A stretch of DNA of 64,000 nucleotides from JAKZVK01 sp965248255 (GTDB taxonomy: Bacteria; Acidobacteriota; Terriglobia; Bryobacterales; UBA6623), in the NCBI GenBank assembly GCA_965248255.1, contig CBDFIW010000001.1:310001-374000 (forward strand), written 5' to 3'. A program made the position numbers and the translations under genes. How positions within the stretch are numbered: position 1 is the first letter of the stretch; each line of letters starts with the position of its first letter. Shown piece after piece: positions 17,459-26,033 of the stretch. Below the pieces are notes generated by a model that saw only the letters and a program-made list of their open reading frames with translations, was not told where the DNA came from and did not search any database.

Positions 17459-18637
17459 CTATCTCACCCGATACCGTTCCACGAAATCCCGATCCAGTTC
17501 CAGCCCCAGGCCGGGCTTCTCCGTCATTTGGATATGACCGTCCACAACTCGCAGCGCCGGGCTATAAAGCTTGGACCAGATCTGATACGGCTCAGTCCTC
17601 GGGCACGCTGGGATCATCAGGCCGTTGGGGACCGCGGCGACGAGATGGCAGTTGAGATCCGGGTACTGGGCCCCGTGTGGCGCGACCTTCACGTGATGGG
17701 CTTCGGCCAGAGCGGCGATTCGCAGTAGCCCGGTGTAGCCGCCGCCGGTCAGGATGTCACTCTGGATAACTTCCAAACCGCCTTGGGTGATCAGCTCACG
17801 CACGCCGTAGAGCGTCCCCTGTCCCTCGCCGCCGGCGAGCAGGGCGTCGGTGCTTGCCCCGACCATGCGGTAGTAGGCGAGCAGGTCGTCACCGCCGACC
17901 GGCTCTTCAATCAAGTACAGGTTGTAGGGCGCGAACTGTTTGGCCAGTGAGGCAGCCCGAGGCCCGTCCCACATACCAAACATGTCAATCATCAGCCGCA
18001 CGTCGGGGCCGACTCGTTCGCGGGAGAGCTTCACCTTTTGTACCGCCCCCTCGAAATCCCGGTGGGTCGTATGGAATTTGACGATGCTATAGCCCAGGTC
18101 AGCGTGCTTCTTGACGAGGTCCGCCATCTCCTCGGGTGACTGATCGTAGTAGCCGATACCATCCGCATAGACCGGCACGCGGTCCCGATAGCCGCCGAGT
18201 AATCGCCACACCGGCTCGCCGATCGACTTGCCGTAGAGGTCCCACAAGGCAATGTCGAGCGCGCCGATCGCACCCATGGCCGAGCGCCCTGGCCCGCGGA
18301 AGCGCCACGCCACCTCATACATGTCCTCCCAGAGTTTCGCGATTCTGCGAGGGTCCTGGCCCACAAGCAGCGGAGCCAGCTCCTCTTCGATGAGCCTTTT
18401 GCTGCCGCCTCGGCTGATCCCGTACAAGCCGTTGTCGGCGTGGACAAGCACCAGCCCGAAATCTCTCGTCTTGCCGTCTGCGGCTGGTCCCCATGGATGA
18501 CGCAAGGTGATCGTCTCTACACGTGTGATCTTCGACGCCCGGCGTGGAGGTTCCTGCGCGGCTAAGAGCCCCCCCAACAAGACCGCGATGCAGATAGCAA
18601 AGGAGCACAGGCCGAAAAGCGTTCGGTTTGTCGTCAT
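17459..18637 (-). CDS. Exported enolase-superfamily (mandelate racemase-like) protein
   Basis: The start at 18637 (MTTNRTLFGLCSF) opens a signal peptide, so the enzyme is probably periplasmic. The barrel domain shows the family sites: KFHTTH as the K-x-H catalytic motif, LMIDMFG and LIEEPVGGDD supplying metal-binding acids, LAGGEG for the third, and KVAPHG with the C-terminal catalytic histidine. Family members abstract an alpha-proton from carboxylates; most act as sugar-acid dehydratases. About 392 residues, the usual length plus leader. It is convergent with the toxin gene, whose stop is 18 bp away. The substrate cannot be predicted. Confidence 0.85.
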   Translation of the reverse strand: MTTNRTLFGLCSFAICIAVLLGGLLAAQEPPRRASKITRVETITLRHPWGPAADGKTRDFGLVLVHADNGLYGISRGGSKRLIEEELAPLLVGQDPRRIAKLWEDMYEVAWRFRGPGRSAMGAIGALDIALWDLYGKSIGEPVWRLLGGYRDRVPVYADGIGYYDQSPEEMADLVKKHADLGYSIVKFHTTHRDFEGAVQKVKLSRERVGPDVRLMIDMFGMWDGPRAASLAKQFAPYNLYLIEEPVGGDDLLAYYRMVGASTDALLAGGEGQGTLYGVRELITQGGLEVIQSDILTGGGYTGLLRIAALAEAHHVKVAPHGAQYPDLNCHLVAAVPNGLMIPACPRTEPYQIWSKLYSPALRVVDGHIQMTEKPGLGLELDRDFVERYRVR

Positions 18638-18777
18638 AGCTCTCAGATCATCGTCGGAAACGGACGCAGATGCAACCCTGGCAGATCGGGCCCGGTGAGG
18701 GGTCGCATAGCGCACCGGTCGGAACGCATAACTGCGAGTGGCTGAATTCGGCGGCAGCATCCCCGGTCAGAAAAGTC

Positions 18778-18817
18778 TTGACAAGGCTTGCCGGCTGTAT
18801 TTAATTAACAGTGTTAA
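18778..18817 (+). promoter_or_regulatory. TetR-gene promoter with overlapping operator
   Basis: TTGACA at 18778-18783, a 17-bp spacer and TTAATT at 18801-18806 make a near-consensus promoter. The perfect inverted repeat TTAAC-AGT-GTTAA at 18805-18817 overlaps the -10 box, as expected for autorepression by the TetR protein encoded just downstream. A start of transcription around 18812 rules out the GTG at 18811 as start codon. Confidence 0.65.
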
Positions 18818-18837
18818 GTAACATAACAACGTTCACC

Positions 18838-19455
18838 ATGACTGTGGAACAGCGACGCGAGAGGCAGAAAGAGGCGTTGCGCCGCAAGATCCTTGACGCA
18901 GCCGGTGAGATGTTCGCCACCGAGGGTTTTGAGGCGGTCTCGATGCGCAAGCTCGCGGACAAGATCGAATACTCGCCCACGACCATCTACCTCTACTTCC
19001 AAGACAAAGCCGAACTCCTGGGCTGCTTGTGCGAGGAGACCTTCACCGGCCTGGTGCAGGTACTTGACGGCATCGAGCGTAAGTCCCGCGAGCCGGTCGC
19101 GGGTCTCGAGAAGGGGCTGCGCGCCTATGTCGATTTCGGCCTGCGGCATCCGCACCATTATGTCGTGACGTTCGTGATGCCCCAGCGCCTTGTTCGGGAG
19201 GGGGCGGAGTTTGAAGGCTCGGTGGGGGAAACGGCATTCGACTACCTGCGGCGGGCCGTCGAGCGATGCATCCAGGCGAAGAAGTTCCGGCGGGTCGATG
19301 CGGAGACCGCGAGTCAAGTGCTGTGGGCCGGCGTTCACGGCATCACCTCGCTGCTGATTACGCAAGGCGGTTTCCCTTGGAGGGACCGCGAGAAGCTGAT
19401 CAAGCAGACCATCAGCACGTTGATCAGCGGTTTCTTGAAGACCAACAAGAATTGA
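18838..19455 (+). CDS. TetR/AcrR family regulator
   Basis: A 205-residue regulator with an N-terminal helix-turn-helix (LRRKILDAAGEMFATEGFEA, then VSMRKLADKIEYSPTTIYLY) and a C-terminal WHG/TetR_C_13-like ligand domain (RHPHHYVVTFVMP, ASQVLWAGVHGITSLLI). The ATG at 18838 is chosen because it lies downstream of the predicted promoter and starts the usual basic arm. A palindromic operator overlaps the promoter, so autorepression is likely. It heads a same-strand group with a membrane protein (33 bp downstream) and an ABA4-like protein, which it presumably controls. The ligand is unknown. Confidence 0.9.
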   Translation: MTVEQRRERQKEALRRKILDAAGEMFATEGFEAVSMRKLADKIEYSPTTIYLYFQDKAELLGCLCEETFTGLVQVLDGIERKSREPVAGLEKGLRAYVDFGLRHPHHYVVTFVMPQRLVREGAEFEGSVGETAFDYLRRAVERCIQAKKFRRVDAETASQVLWAGVHGITSLLITQGGFPWRDREKLIKQTISTLISGFLKTNKN

Positions 19456-19487
19456 CGACGAAGCAGACTCAGCGGGAGGATACTGTT

Positions 19488-20488
19488 ATGTCCAACGAAT
19501 CGATGTTCGAACGAGACGCAGCGGGTTCGCCGGGGCTCGCGGTATCCATGATCGAGGCGCTCCGAGCCTCGTGGCGGGAGGCGGACGGCTACCAGAACGC
19601 GCTCGCGTTGTTCGGGGTGGCCGCGGCTGTATTCGGGGTTTTCCATCTCGTGGTGTGGATCGTGCTGGGCGGGCCGCCGAGCGGACCCTACTCGTGGCGC
19701 AAGCCCACGGTATTCGGTTTCTCGGTTGCGGTAACTTGCCTCTCGCTCGCCTGGGCGATGCGCACATGTCGTTGCGGCGGTGGCTGGGGTGGCTGCTGAG
19801 CGCCTCGCTGGTCCTGTCGTTCACGGTAGAGCTCGTGTTGATCGGAACGCAGCAGTGGCGGGGCGTGGCCTCGCACTTCAATATCGCGACGCCGTTTGAC
19901 GGGGCCGTCTTCGGTGCCATGGGGGTGGCGATCGCGGTCGTGATGGCGGCGATCGTGGTGATGTGCGTCGCCGCCTTCGTACGCTTGCCGGGGGCCTCGC
20001 CAAGCGTCGCGCTCGCCGTTCGCGCGGGCCTGGCGGTGCTGGTCGTGAGCCAGGTGTTCGGTGTCCTGGTGATCCGCAACGGCGTGCCCAAGGTCATCGC
20101 CGCGATGGAATCCGGGGAGCCGTTGCGCGAGGCGATTCAATCGGCCGCGACGGTTGGGGAGGCGGGCTTCCTCATCACTCCACACGCGGTCAGTCTGCAC
20201 GGGATTCAGGTTCTGCCGCTACTGGCACTGCTGCTGCTGTTTGTTCCGTGGAGCGAGACGTGGCGGTTAAGGACGCTGGCTGCTGCCGCGGCCGGCTACA
20301 GTAGCGTGGTCGTCGTCAGCGCGTGGCAAGCACTGGGCGGACGGGCTTTCCTGGATTTGAGTCCTGTGGGTCTGGTGGTTTTGTCGGCGTCGGTTTTGGC
20401 CGTGATGGTCCCCTACGGCGCTGCCGTGCTCGGCCTGAGACGCCGGGGCTGTGGTCGCAAGCCGCTGCACCACGCCACGGCCTCGTAA
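19488..20488 (+). pseudogene. Multi-helix membrane protein with one frameshift
   Basis: GGGAGGA precedes ATG at 19488 (MSNESMFERDAAG). The first frame encodes two membrane helices (FGVAAAVFGVFHLVVWIVLG, KPTVFGFSVAVTCLSLAWAM). Around 19757-19765 sense moves to the frame starting HMSLRRWLGWLLSASL, which continues with five or so more helices to 20488. Joined, it is about 333 residues with roughly seven membrane segments. I do not recognise the family. It lies between the TetR gene and the ABA4-like gene, all in one direction. The surrounding frames are otherwise intact, so this may be a sequencing indel rather than real decay. Confidence 0.6.
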
Positions 20489-20505
20489 CTGCCACAGGGG
20501 GAGTG

Positions 20506-20913
20506 ATGGAAACCGTCTTCGCGTTGAGCTTTCTGCTGGTGACGCCCTTCTGGGTTCTGATGATCTTCCTGCCGCACTGGGGCTGGACGCAACGCATCGT
20601 CGGTTCAGCCTGGATCGCCGCGCCGGCGGCGCTGCCGTATACGGTGCTGGTGCTGCCGCGCGTGGCGGAGATTCTTCCCGAGGTGGCGCAGCCCACGCTG
20701 GCGGGTGTGCGGGCGCCGCTCGGTGCACCCGATGGAGCGACGATCGGGTGGGTGCATTTTCTGGCTTTCGACGTGTTCGTGGCGCGCTGGGCTTACCTCG
20801 ACAGCCGGGCGCGGTCGATCAGCGCCTGGATCATGGCGCCGGTGTTGTTCTTGACGTTGATGTTGGGGCCGATGGGGTTGTTGGTTTATCTCGGGTTGCG
20901 AGGCAGGAGATGA
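20506..20913 (+). CDS. ABA4-like/DUF4281 membrane protein
   Basis: A 135-residue integral membrane protein with four predicted helices (FALSFLLVTPFWVLMIFL, SAWIAAPAALPYTVLVL, WVHFLAFDVFVARWAYLDSR, ISAWIMAPVLFLTLMLG). WVHFLAFDVFVARW and LTLMLGPMGLLVYLGLR are the hallmarks of the DUF4281 family, known in plants through neoxanthin biosynthesis protein ABA4; the bacterial role is unknown. GGGGGAG lies upstream of ATG at 20506, which begins 18 bp after the preceding stop, so it belongs to the TetR-controlled operon. Confidence 0.8.
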   Translation: METVFALSFLLVTPFWVLMIFLPHWGWTQRIVGSAWIAAPAALPYTVLVLPRVAEILPEVAQPTLAGVRAPLGAPDGATIGWVHFLAFDVFVARWAYLDSRARSISAWIMAPVLFLTLMLGPMGLLVYLGLRGRR

Positions 20914-20956
20914 GGCCTTTTCGGTGTTGGGTCGTGGCGTGTAGGGCCACGTTGCC

Positions 20957-20995
20957 CCCTAATCCGTCCGTAAGGGTGCGGGTAACCGAGGAACC
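20957..20995. repeat. Left arm of a 39-bp palindrome split by mobile elements
   Basis: CCCTAATCCGTCCGTAAG followed by 21 bp that pair at 13 of 21 positions with the right arm at 25861-25899. Without the inserted elements the two arms meet exactly at one TA, the shared target of all insertions between 20996 and 25860. Confidence 0.85.
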
Positions 20996-21153
20996 TAGTG
21001 TAGTGCACCATAAATAATGTAACTTATATTGACTTCCCATCGTCTCTATTAACAGGAGGCATGGGATGCGAAGAGCACAACCAGTAACTTTGAACACAGC
21101 GCAATGCAAGCAGTTGGACCGCTACGCGCGCGGCCGGCGTCAGCGCTTCCACC

Positions 21154-21848
21154 GTGGGACGGATTTGGCGCGCCCATGGCCTCAAGCCCCACCGCGTCAA
21201 GACCTTCAAGCTCAGCAATGACCCGCGTTTCGCCGAGAAACTCGACGACATCGTCGGACTCTATCTCAATCCGCCTGAGCATGCTCTGGTTCTCTCGCTC
21301 GATGAGAAGTCCCAAATCCAAGCCCTCGATCGCACCCAGCCCGGCCTGCCGCTCAAAAAGGGACGCGGCCAAACGATGACCCACGATTACAAGCGCAACG
21401 GCACGACCACCCTGTTTGCGGCGCTCAACAGCCTTGACGGCAGCGTGATCGCCGAGTGCATGCCCCGACACAGCCACCAGGAATGGCTGCGCTTCCTGCG
21501 CTTAATTGACCGCCGCACTCCCAAGGACAAACAGCTTCATCTCATCGTGGACAACTATGCCACCCACAAGCATGCCGCTGTGAAGCGTTGGCTCGATCGT
21601 CACCCGCGCTTCCACATTCATTTCACCCCGACCTCGGCGTCGTGGCTGAACATGGTCGAGCGATTCTTTCGCGATCTCACCGTCAAGCGCCTGCGCCGCG
21701 GCGTGTTTCGCAGCGTGGACGAGCTCGTCGCCGCCATTGACGACTACATCGCCCAGCACAACGGGCATCCCACGCCCTTCATCTGGACCGCGACCGCCTC
21801 CGACATCCTCGAGAAAGTCAAGCGCGGACGTGCCGCCCTGCCTATTGA
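21154..21848 (+). pseudogene. IS630-A' transposase, HTH domain deleted, 3' end interrupted
   Basis: The reading frame begins only at MGRIWRAHGLKPHRV and covers the catalytic core (LSLDEKSQIQALDR, LIVDNYATHK, WLNMVERFF). The 290-bp deletion removed the helix-turn-helix segment and shifted the frame, so the normal start at about 21066 leads to an early stop. IS630-B cuts the end after GRAAL. This copy cannot make a working transposase and depends on another copy in trans. The identical deletion occurs at 52168-52875. Confidence 0.9.
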
Positions 21849-22940
21849 CTCCCGCATAATATAGAGTCAGTCAAAACAAAGAGAAGACTGTTTCCAGAAG
21901 GCCGTGATCAAACGCGGTTTGCGGTACATGCGGCGGAGTGCCTTGCGGGCCCGCTCGTTCAGCTCGCCGTAGTCTTTCGGACAGACGTTCGGCAACTCGT
22001 GCTGCTTCCAGTAAGCCCAGATGTATTCCACCGGATTCAACTCCGGCGCATAGGGTGGCAAGTACTCGGTTGCGATGTGGCCTTCGGAGAGTTCGATGAA
22101 CTCTTGCACCAGGCGGCTACGGTGCGCCGGCAGCCGATCCCAGACGATCAGCAGCGGGCGATCGATATGACGTACCAACGCCTTGAGAAAGTCGGTCACT
22201 TGCTCTTTGCCGATCGCACCGGGATAGAGCCGGAAGTAGAAGTTACGCAGCGTCAGCCCCGCCGAGACGGAAAGCTTCTCCCAGTTGAAGTTAAACTGCA
22301 GCACCGGTGTTTGGCCACGTGGCGCCCAGGTGCGGCAGCGATGCGGCTTCTGACTCAATCCGCTTTCGTCGATGAAGACGAGCGTACGGCCTTCGTTTTG
22401 GGCTTTTTTTTAATGCGCTTCCAGGTCTTGCGCTTCCAGGTGCGGATCCGCTCTTCGTTGCGCTCGCGCGCCTTTCCGGCCGGGCGTTGCGGGCTCCAGT
22501 CGAGCGCTCGCAGGATCTTCCAGGCGTGGCCTGCGTGGTATGCGACCCCGAACTCGTCTCCGGTCAGCCGAGCCACCCGCGGACAGCTCCACAGGGGCGT
22601 TGGGAAGCCGTGGGCTTCCGGGCCTTCCAGCAGCAGCGACGTCAGGCGTTCGCGTTGTGCGGCATCGAGGAGCGGCTTGCGTCCGGCGCGCCCGGCCTGG
22701 CGGAGTCCGGCCGCACCCTGCTCGCGGTATTGCCGCCGCCACTCACTGACGGTTTGGCGAGCGACGTTCAGCCGTCTCGCCGTCTCGGACTGATTGTGGC
22801 CTTGGTGGAGCAGCCGCATCGCTTCGAAACGGCGCTTCTCCAGCGCCTTGAAATCCCGCTTCACACCTTTGGGGTTGCCCATACATATATAGATGCTCCA
22901 CACTGTCAAAAAGTGTCATAATAATTTGCGGGATTCAATA
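21843..22940 (-). mobile_element. IS630-B copy 2, nested in IS630-A'
   Basis: The same 1098-bp unit and terminal repeats as at 9744-10841. It is inserted at the TA of the segment encoding LHKVQSA near the 3' end of the IS630-A' transposase gene. Confidence 0.92.
21867..22882 (-). CDS. IS630-B transposase (copy 2)
   Basis: The same two-frame transposase as at 9768-10783, with the A8 slippery run conserved near 22410. ORF B has EQVTDFLKALV where copy 1 has an isoleucine, so copies 2 and 3 are closer to each other than to copy 1. Both the HTH part and the three catalytic acids are intact, so it is potentially active. Confidence 0.88.
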
Positions 22941-23253
22941 AGGTGCAATCTGCTTGACGCACTACACTAGTCCGCGAAGCGGACGTTAGAAAGTAGCCCA
23001 CCGCGCAAGCCGTGGGAACGCGGCACCCCCATACCAGGGAGCCCCGGCAGGGGCGAGGGAGAATGGAAGCAGCCCTCCCTGTTCAGTGAGACCCCGGTTC
23101 AACCATGGCCGTTCGGGCACCCATCGGGTAATGAGGATCACAGGCCCCCCGGGGCTTTCAGAAACCAGCCGTTTCTCGTTTTTCTCCAGCCGGCAGGCAG
23201 CGACAGGAAAACGGCTCAAACGCCCCTGCCGGGGCTGGAAATCGTTTGACCAC

Positions 23254-24681
23254 TGTACGTCCGGGTACATGGGTAACAGAATAACCCAGGCACATGGGTA
23301 ACACTTTTCTATGTTTCTCCAGGGCAAGGCCCTTTCTCAGCTGCCTCCCTCGAAGCTGTGTTTGGGGCGTGACGCAGGGAGCCCGTAGGGCGACCGGAGT
23401 CGCGTCCCAAACACTCGGCCGGCACCCGTGGCCGGGTGCTCTTCCCCGTCCGCCTCGCTCGCTGCAGGTGCTCCCGCTCCAGAGGCGTCAACAGCAGCGC
23501 ACCCAACCAGATCCGCCAGCCCTGCTCGTCCTCCTCCAAGCCCACGGTCTCTCCCGCCAGCACCTCACTGAGAAACACAACCCGATTGCGCCAGTGGATA
23601 TCGCCGCGTTCGGCCACCTGCCGCAGCTGGTATCGACTCGGATACTCCATCTCGGGCAGCCGCGCCGGATACTCTCGCGGCGAGGGCACGTACGCGCTCG
23701 CCGGCGTCGCCATCCCCAGCGCCTCGTGCGGCCGCTGCTCGTTGTAGTCGCGTTGGAAGCTGTGGAAGGCCCGTTGCTGTCCCCGCGCCGTCGCGCGCGG
23801 CGGACTCGCCGTCTCCTTCTTCAGCGTGCGGTGCATGCGCTCGTGCCGCCCGTTCTGCTCCGGGTGGCCCGGCTCGATGCGTTCCGGCACCACGCCCAGT
23901 CGCAGGAACCACACGCTCAGCCGGCTCAGCCCGCCCAGAGCAACCGACGCAAACGGCGGCCCGTTGTCGGAGCGCAACGCCCGCGGCAACCCGTACTCGC
24001 GGAAGGTCGCTTCCAACAGCGGCTGCACGTGCGCGTAGTTGGGCCTCTCGACCGCCTGACAGCGCAGCAGATAGCGGCTCGCCGTATCCGAGATCGTCAG
24101 CGGATCGCAGCGCCACCCGTCGCCGGTGCGGAAATGTCCTTTGAAGTCGATGGCCCAAACCTGGTTGGGCGCCGTGGCGTCGCTCAGCGTCGAGCTGGGG
24201 GTGGCGTGGCGGCGTCGCCGCCGAGCGTAGGTGAGGCCGTGGCGTTTGAGGATGGCGCCGATAGTGGATGGCGACGGCCAAGCCTGCTCGGGGCGCTCGC
24301 GCTCGAGAAAGGCATGCAGCTTGCGTTCGCCCCAGCTAGACCGTTGCGCCCGCAACGCCAGGAGGCAGCCTCGTCGTCGGCGCCGACGGCGTTAGGATGG
24401 CTGCGCGGCGCGCGCGAGCGGTCGGCCAGCCCGGCCACCCCCTCTTGTTCCTAGCGCGCCCACCACTTGTAGCCGGTCTTGCGGCTGACGCCGTAGACGC
24501 GGCAGAGAGCGGCGATCGATTCGTCGCCGGCTTCGACTTCCCTCACGAAATTCACTCGTTCGTCGTGCACATGGGTCTCCTTCCAAGCCAAAACAGAATC
24601 ACCTCCTTCTGTTCTGGATTCTGGAACAATCTGTTACCCATGTGCTCGCGTAGATCTGTTACCTATGTCCTCGGGACGTAC
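23254..24681 (-). mobile_element. IS481-family element
   Basis: The ends are related inverted repeats starting TGTACGTCC and containing ACATGGGTAACAG and, further in, CACATGGGTAACA; the other end has GTACGTCCCGAGGACATAGG in reverse complement. It is inserted in the non-autonomous element with 48-bp repeats. Confidence 0.8.
23309..24570 (-). pseudogene. IS481 transposase with a nonsense codon and a frameshift
   Basis: The GTG start at 24570 follows GGAAGGAGACCC and gives HDERVNFVREVEAGDESIAA, then LCRVYGVSRKTGYKWWAR (helix-turn-helix), and hits TAG at 24453-24451. After it the sense EQEGVAGLADRSRAPRSHPN continues, then near 24360 moves to the frame starting LRAQRSSWGERKLHAFL. That frame has the integrase core with QVWAIDFKGHFRTGDG, RALRSDNGPPFAS and PEQNGRHERMHRTLKKE (D, D, E). 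Catalytic residues are present but the split N-terminus makes it inactive unless the stop and indel are sequence errors. Confidence 0.85.
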
Positions 24682-24737
24682 CCACACCTACCCACGGCTT
24701 GCGCCGTGGGCTACTTTTAAACGTCCGCTTCGCGGAC

Positions 24738-25860
24738 TAGTACTTACTATCATAAATAGACGCACTTGTGATAGAATAAGGGCATGGCTAAAAGAGCCAC
24801 GCCCATCCTTTTGAGTCCTGCTGAGGAACGGACGCTACAGCGCTGGCGACGGGCCCACAAGACCGAACGGCGTACCGCCGAAAGGGCTCGCATCGTCCTG
24901 CTGGCGGCCCAAGGAAAGTCGAACCTGGAGATCGCGGCGCAGTTGGGAACGCGGCCGGCACGGGTGTCGAAGTGGCGCACCCGCTTTGCCCGCCAACGGC
25001 TGGCCGGCTTGGCCGACGAAGCGCGACCCGGCAAGCCGCGGCAATACGACGCCGCGAGCGAGAAACGCATTCTCAAGAAACTCGATGAATCGCCGCCCAG
25101 CGGACAGGCCACTTGGACCGGCCAACTCCTGGCCCAAGCGCTCGGCGAGGTGAGTGACCAACAAGTCTGGCGCGTGCTGCGCCGCCGGGGCATCTCGCTG
25201 CGGCGTCGTCGCAGCTGGTGCCTCTCGACCGATCCCGAGTTTGCCCGTAAAGCCGCCGACATCGTGGGACTTTACCTGGACCCGCCCGAGAACGCTGTCG
25301 TGCTAGCCGTCGACGAAAAGCCCCACATCCAAGCCCTCGAACGCGCTCAGGGCTGGCTGCGGCTGCCCGACGGCAAGGCCTTGACGGGCTTCAGCCACGG
25401 CTACAAACGCCATGGCACAACGACCTTGTTCGCCGCCCTGGAGGTGGCCACCGGTCACGTCACGGCTGGTCACTACCAGCGTCGCCGGCGGCGAGAGTTT
25501 CTAGACTTCATGAACCAACTGGTGGATCTCTACGAAGGCTTCGAGTTGCACGTCGTGCTGGACAATCTCAACACCCACAAGCCGAAACGGGATCGTTGGC
25601 TCCAGCGCCACCCCAACGTGCACTTGCACTACACTCCGACCTACGCCTCGTGGCTGAATCAGATTGAGATCTGGTTCAGTATCCTCAGTCGGCGGGCGTT
25701 GCAGGGAGCCAGCTTCACCTCGCCCTACGAAGTACGCGCAGCCATCGACCGCTTCCTCGAGGCACACAACGAAAACGCCGCCCCTTTCGAATGGACCAAG
25801 GCCAGCGTGAGGCAGCGGCCTCTTTCTTACTCATACGCTAACTTATGATCTTAAGTACTA
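24738..25860 (+). mobile_element. IS630-F, complete
   Basis: Left end TAGTACTTACTATCATAA and right end TTATGATCTTAAGTACTA are inverted repeats matching at about 16 of 18 positions, beginning with the duplicated TA. Inserted in the CTAG shared with the preceding element and the palindrome centre. Confidence 0.9.
24784..25848 (+). CDS. IS630-F transposase, intact
   Basis: A 354-residue single-frame transposase. The N-terminal helix-turn-helix is KSNLEIAAQLGTRPARVSKW; the catalytic acids sit in LAVDEKPHIQALERAQG, HVVLDNLNTHKPKR and YASWLNQIEIWFSIL. The stop codon lies in the right terminal repeat, a common IS630 economy. No internal stop or frameshift, so it is probably active. Related to but distinct from the IS630-A transposase, sharing KRHGTTTLFAAL-type sequence. 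Confidence 0.93.
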   Translation: MAKRATPILLSPAEERTLQRWRRAHKTERRTAERARIVLLAAQGKSNLEIAAQLGTRPARVSKWRTRFARQRLAGLADEARPGKPRQYDAASEKRILKKLDESPPSGQATWTGQLLAQALGEVSDQQVWRVLRRRGISLRRRRSWCLSTDPEFARKAADIVGLYLDPPENAVVLAVDEKPHIQALERAQGWLRLPDGKALTGFSHGYKRHGTTTLFAALEVATGHVTAGHYQRRRRREFLDFMNQLVDLYEGFELHVVLDNLNTHKPKRDRWLQRHPNVHLHYTPTYASWLNQIEIWFSILSRRALQGASFTSPYEVRAAIDRFLEAHNENAAPFEWTKASVRQRPLSYSYANL

Positions 25861-25899
25861 GGCTCCTCTGTCGCCGACAAGCTTACGGACGGATTAGGG
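25861..25899. repeat. Right arm of the 39-bp palindrome
   Basis: Ends CTTACGGACGGATTAGGG, the perfect reverse complement of the 18 bp that start the left arm at 20957, with a 13 of 21 match nearer the centre. Confidence 0.85.
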
Positions 25900-26033
25900 T
25901 GGCCGGGCACCGGGTCTGGCCGAATCAGGTACACTAGCTCTCGGGAGAAGCTTCGAGACTCCCCGCCGGACTTCCGACCCGGCAGCCACCGATTCTATAG
26001 TCCTGAAATTCTGAACTGTTGGAGTCAGTCTTA

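Larger units (their letters stand above)
20996..22969 (+). mobile_element. IS630-A' copy 2 (internally deleted), carrying a nested IS630-B
   Basis: Both termini are TAGTGTAGTGC, with TA at 20996-20997 and 22968-22969. Relative to copy 1 it lacks 290 bp between two GGCCGC repeats. IS630-B is inserted at 21843-22940 in the transposase 3' end; after it the IS630-A sequence resumes with AGGTGCAATCTGCTTGACGC. Confidence 0.92.
22967..24740. mobile_element. Non-autonomous element with 48-bp terminal inverted repeats, split by IS481
   Basis: The left end begins CTAGTCCGCGAAGCGGACG and continues with AAAGTAGCCCAC and GCGCAAGCCGTGGG. The right end is its reverse complement with only about three differences over 48 bp. 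Each terminus itself folds (GTCCGC-GAA-GCGGAC). Inside are further hairpins of the REP-like family (AGCCCCGGCAGGGGCG near 23040, its complement near 23225). No coding region apart from the inserted IS481 at 23254-24681, so the original unit was only about 340 bp. Confidence 0.75.

Noticed and set aside
23294..24454. A 386-codon plus-strand frame in the IS481 region
   Set aside because: Arginine/proline-rich shadow of the transposase, whose DDE motifs are on the minus strand.
24784..25848. IS630-F considered as another copy of IS630-A
   Set aside because: The termini (TAGTACTTA against TAGTGTAGTGC) and the transposase sequence differ substantially, so it is a separate element of the same family.
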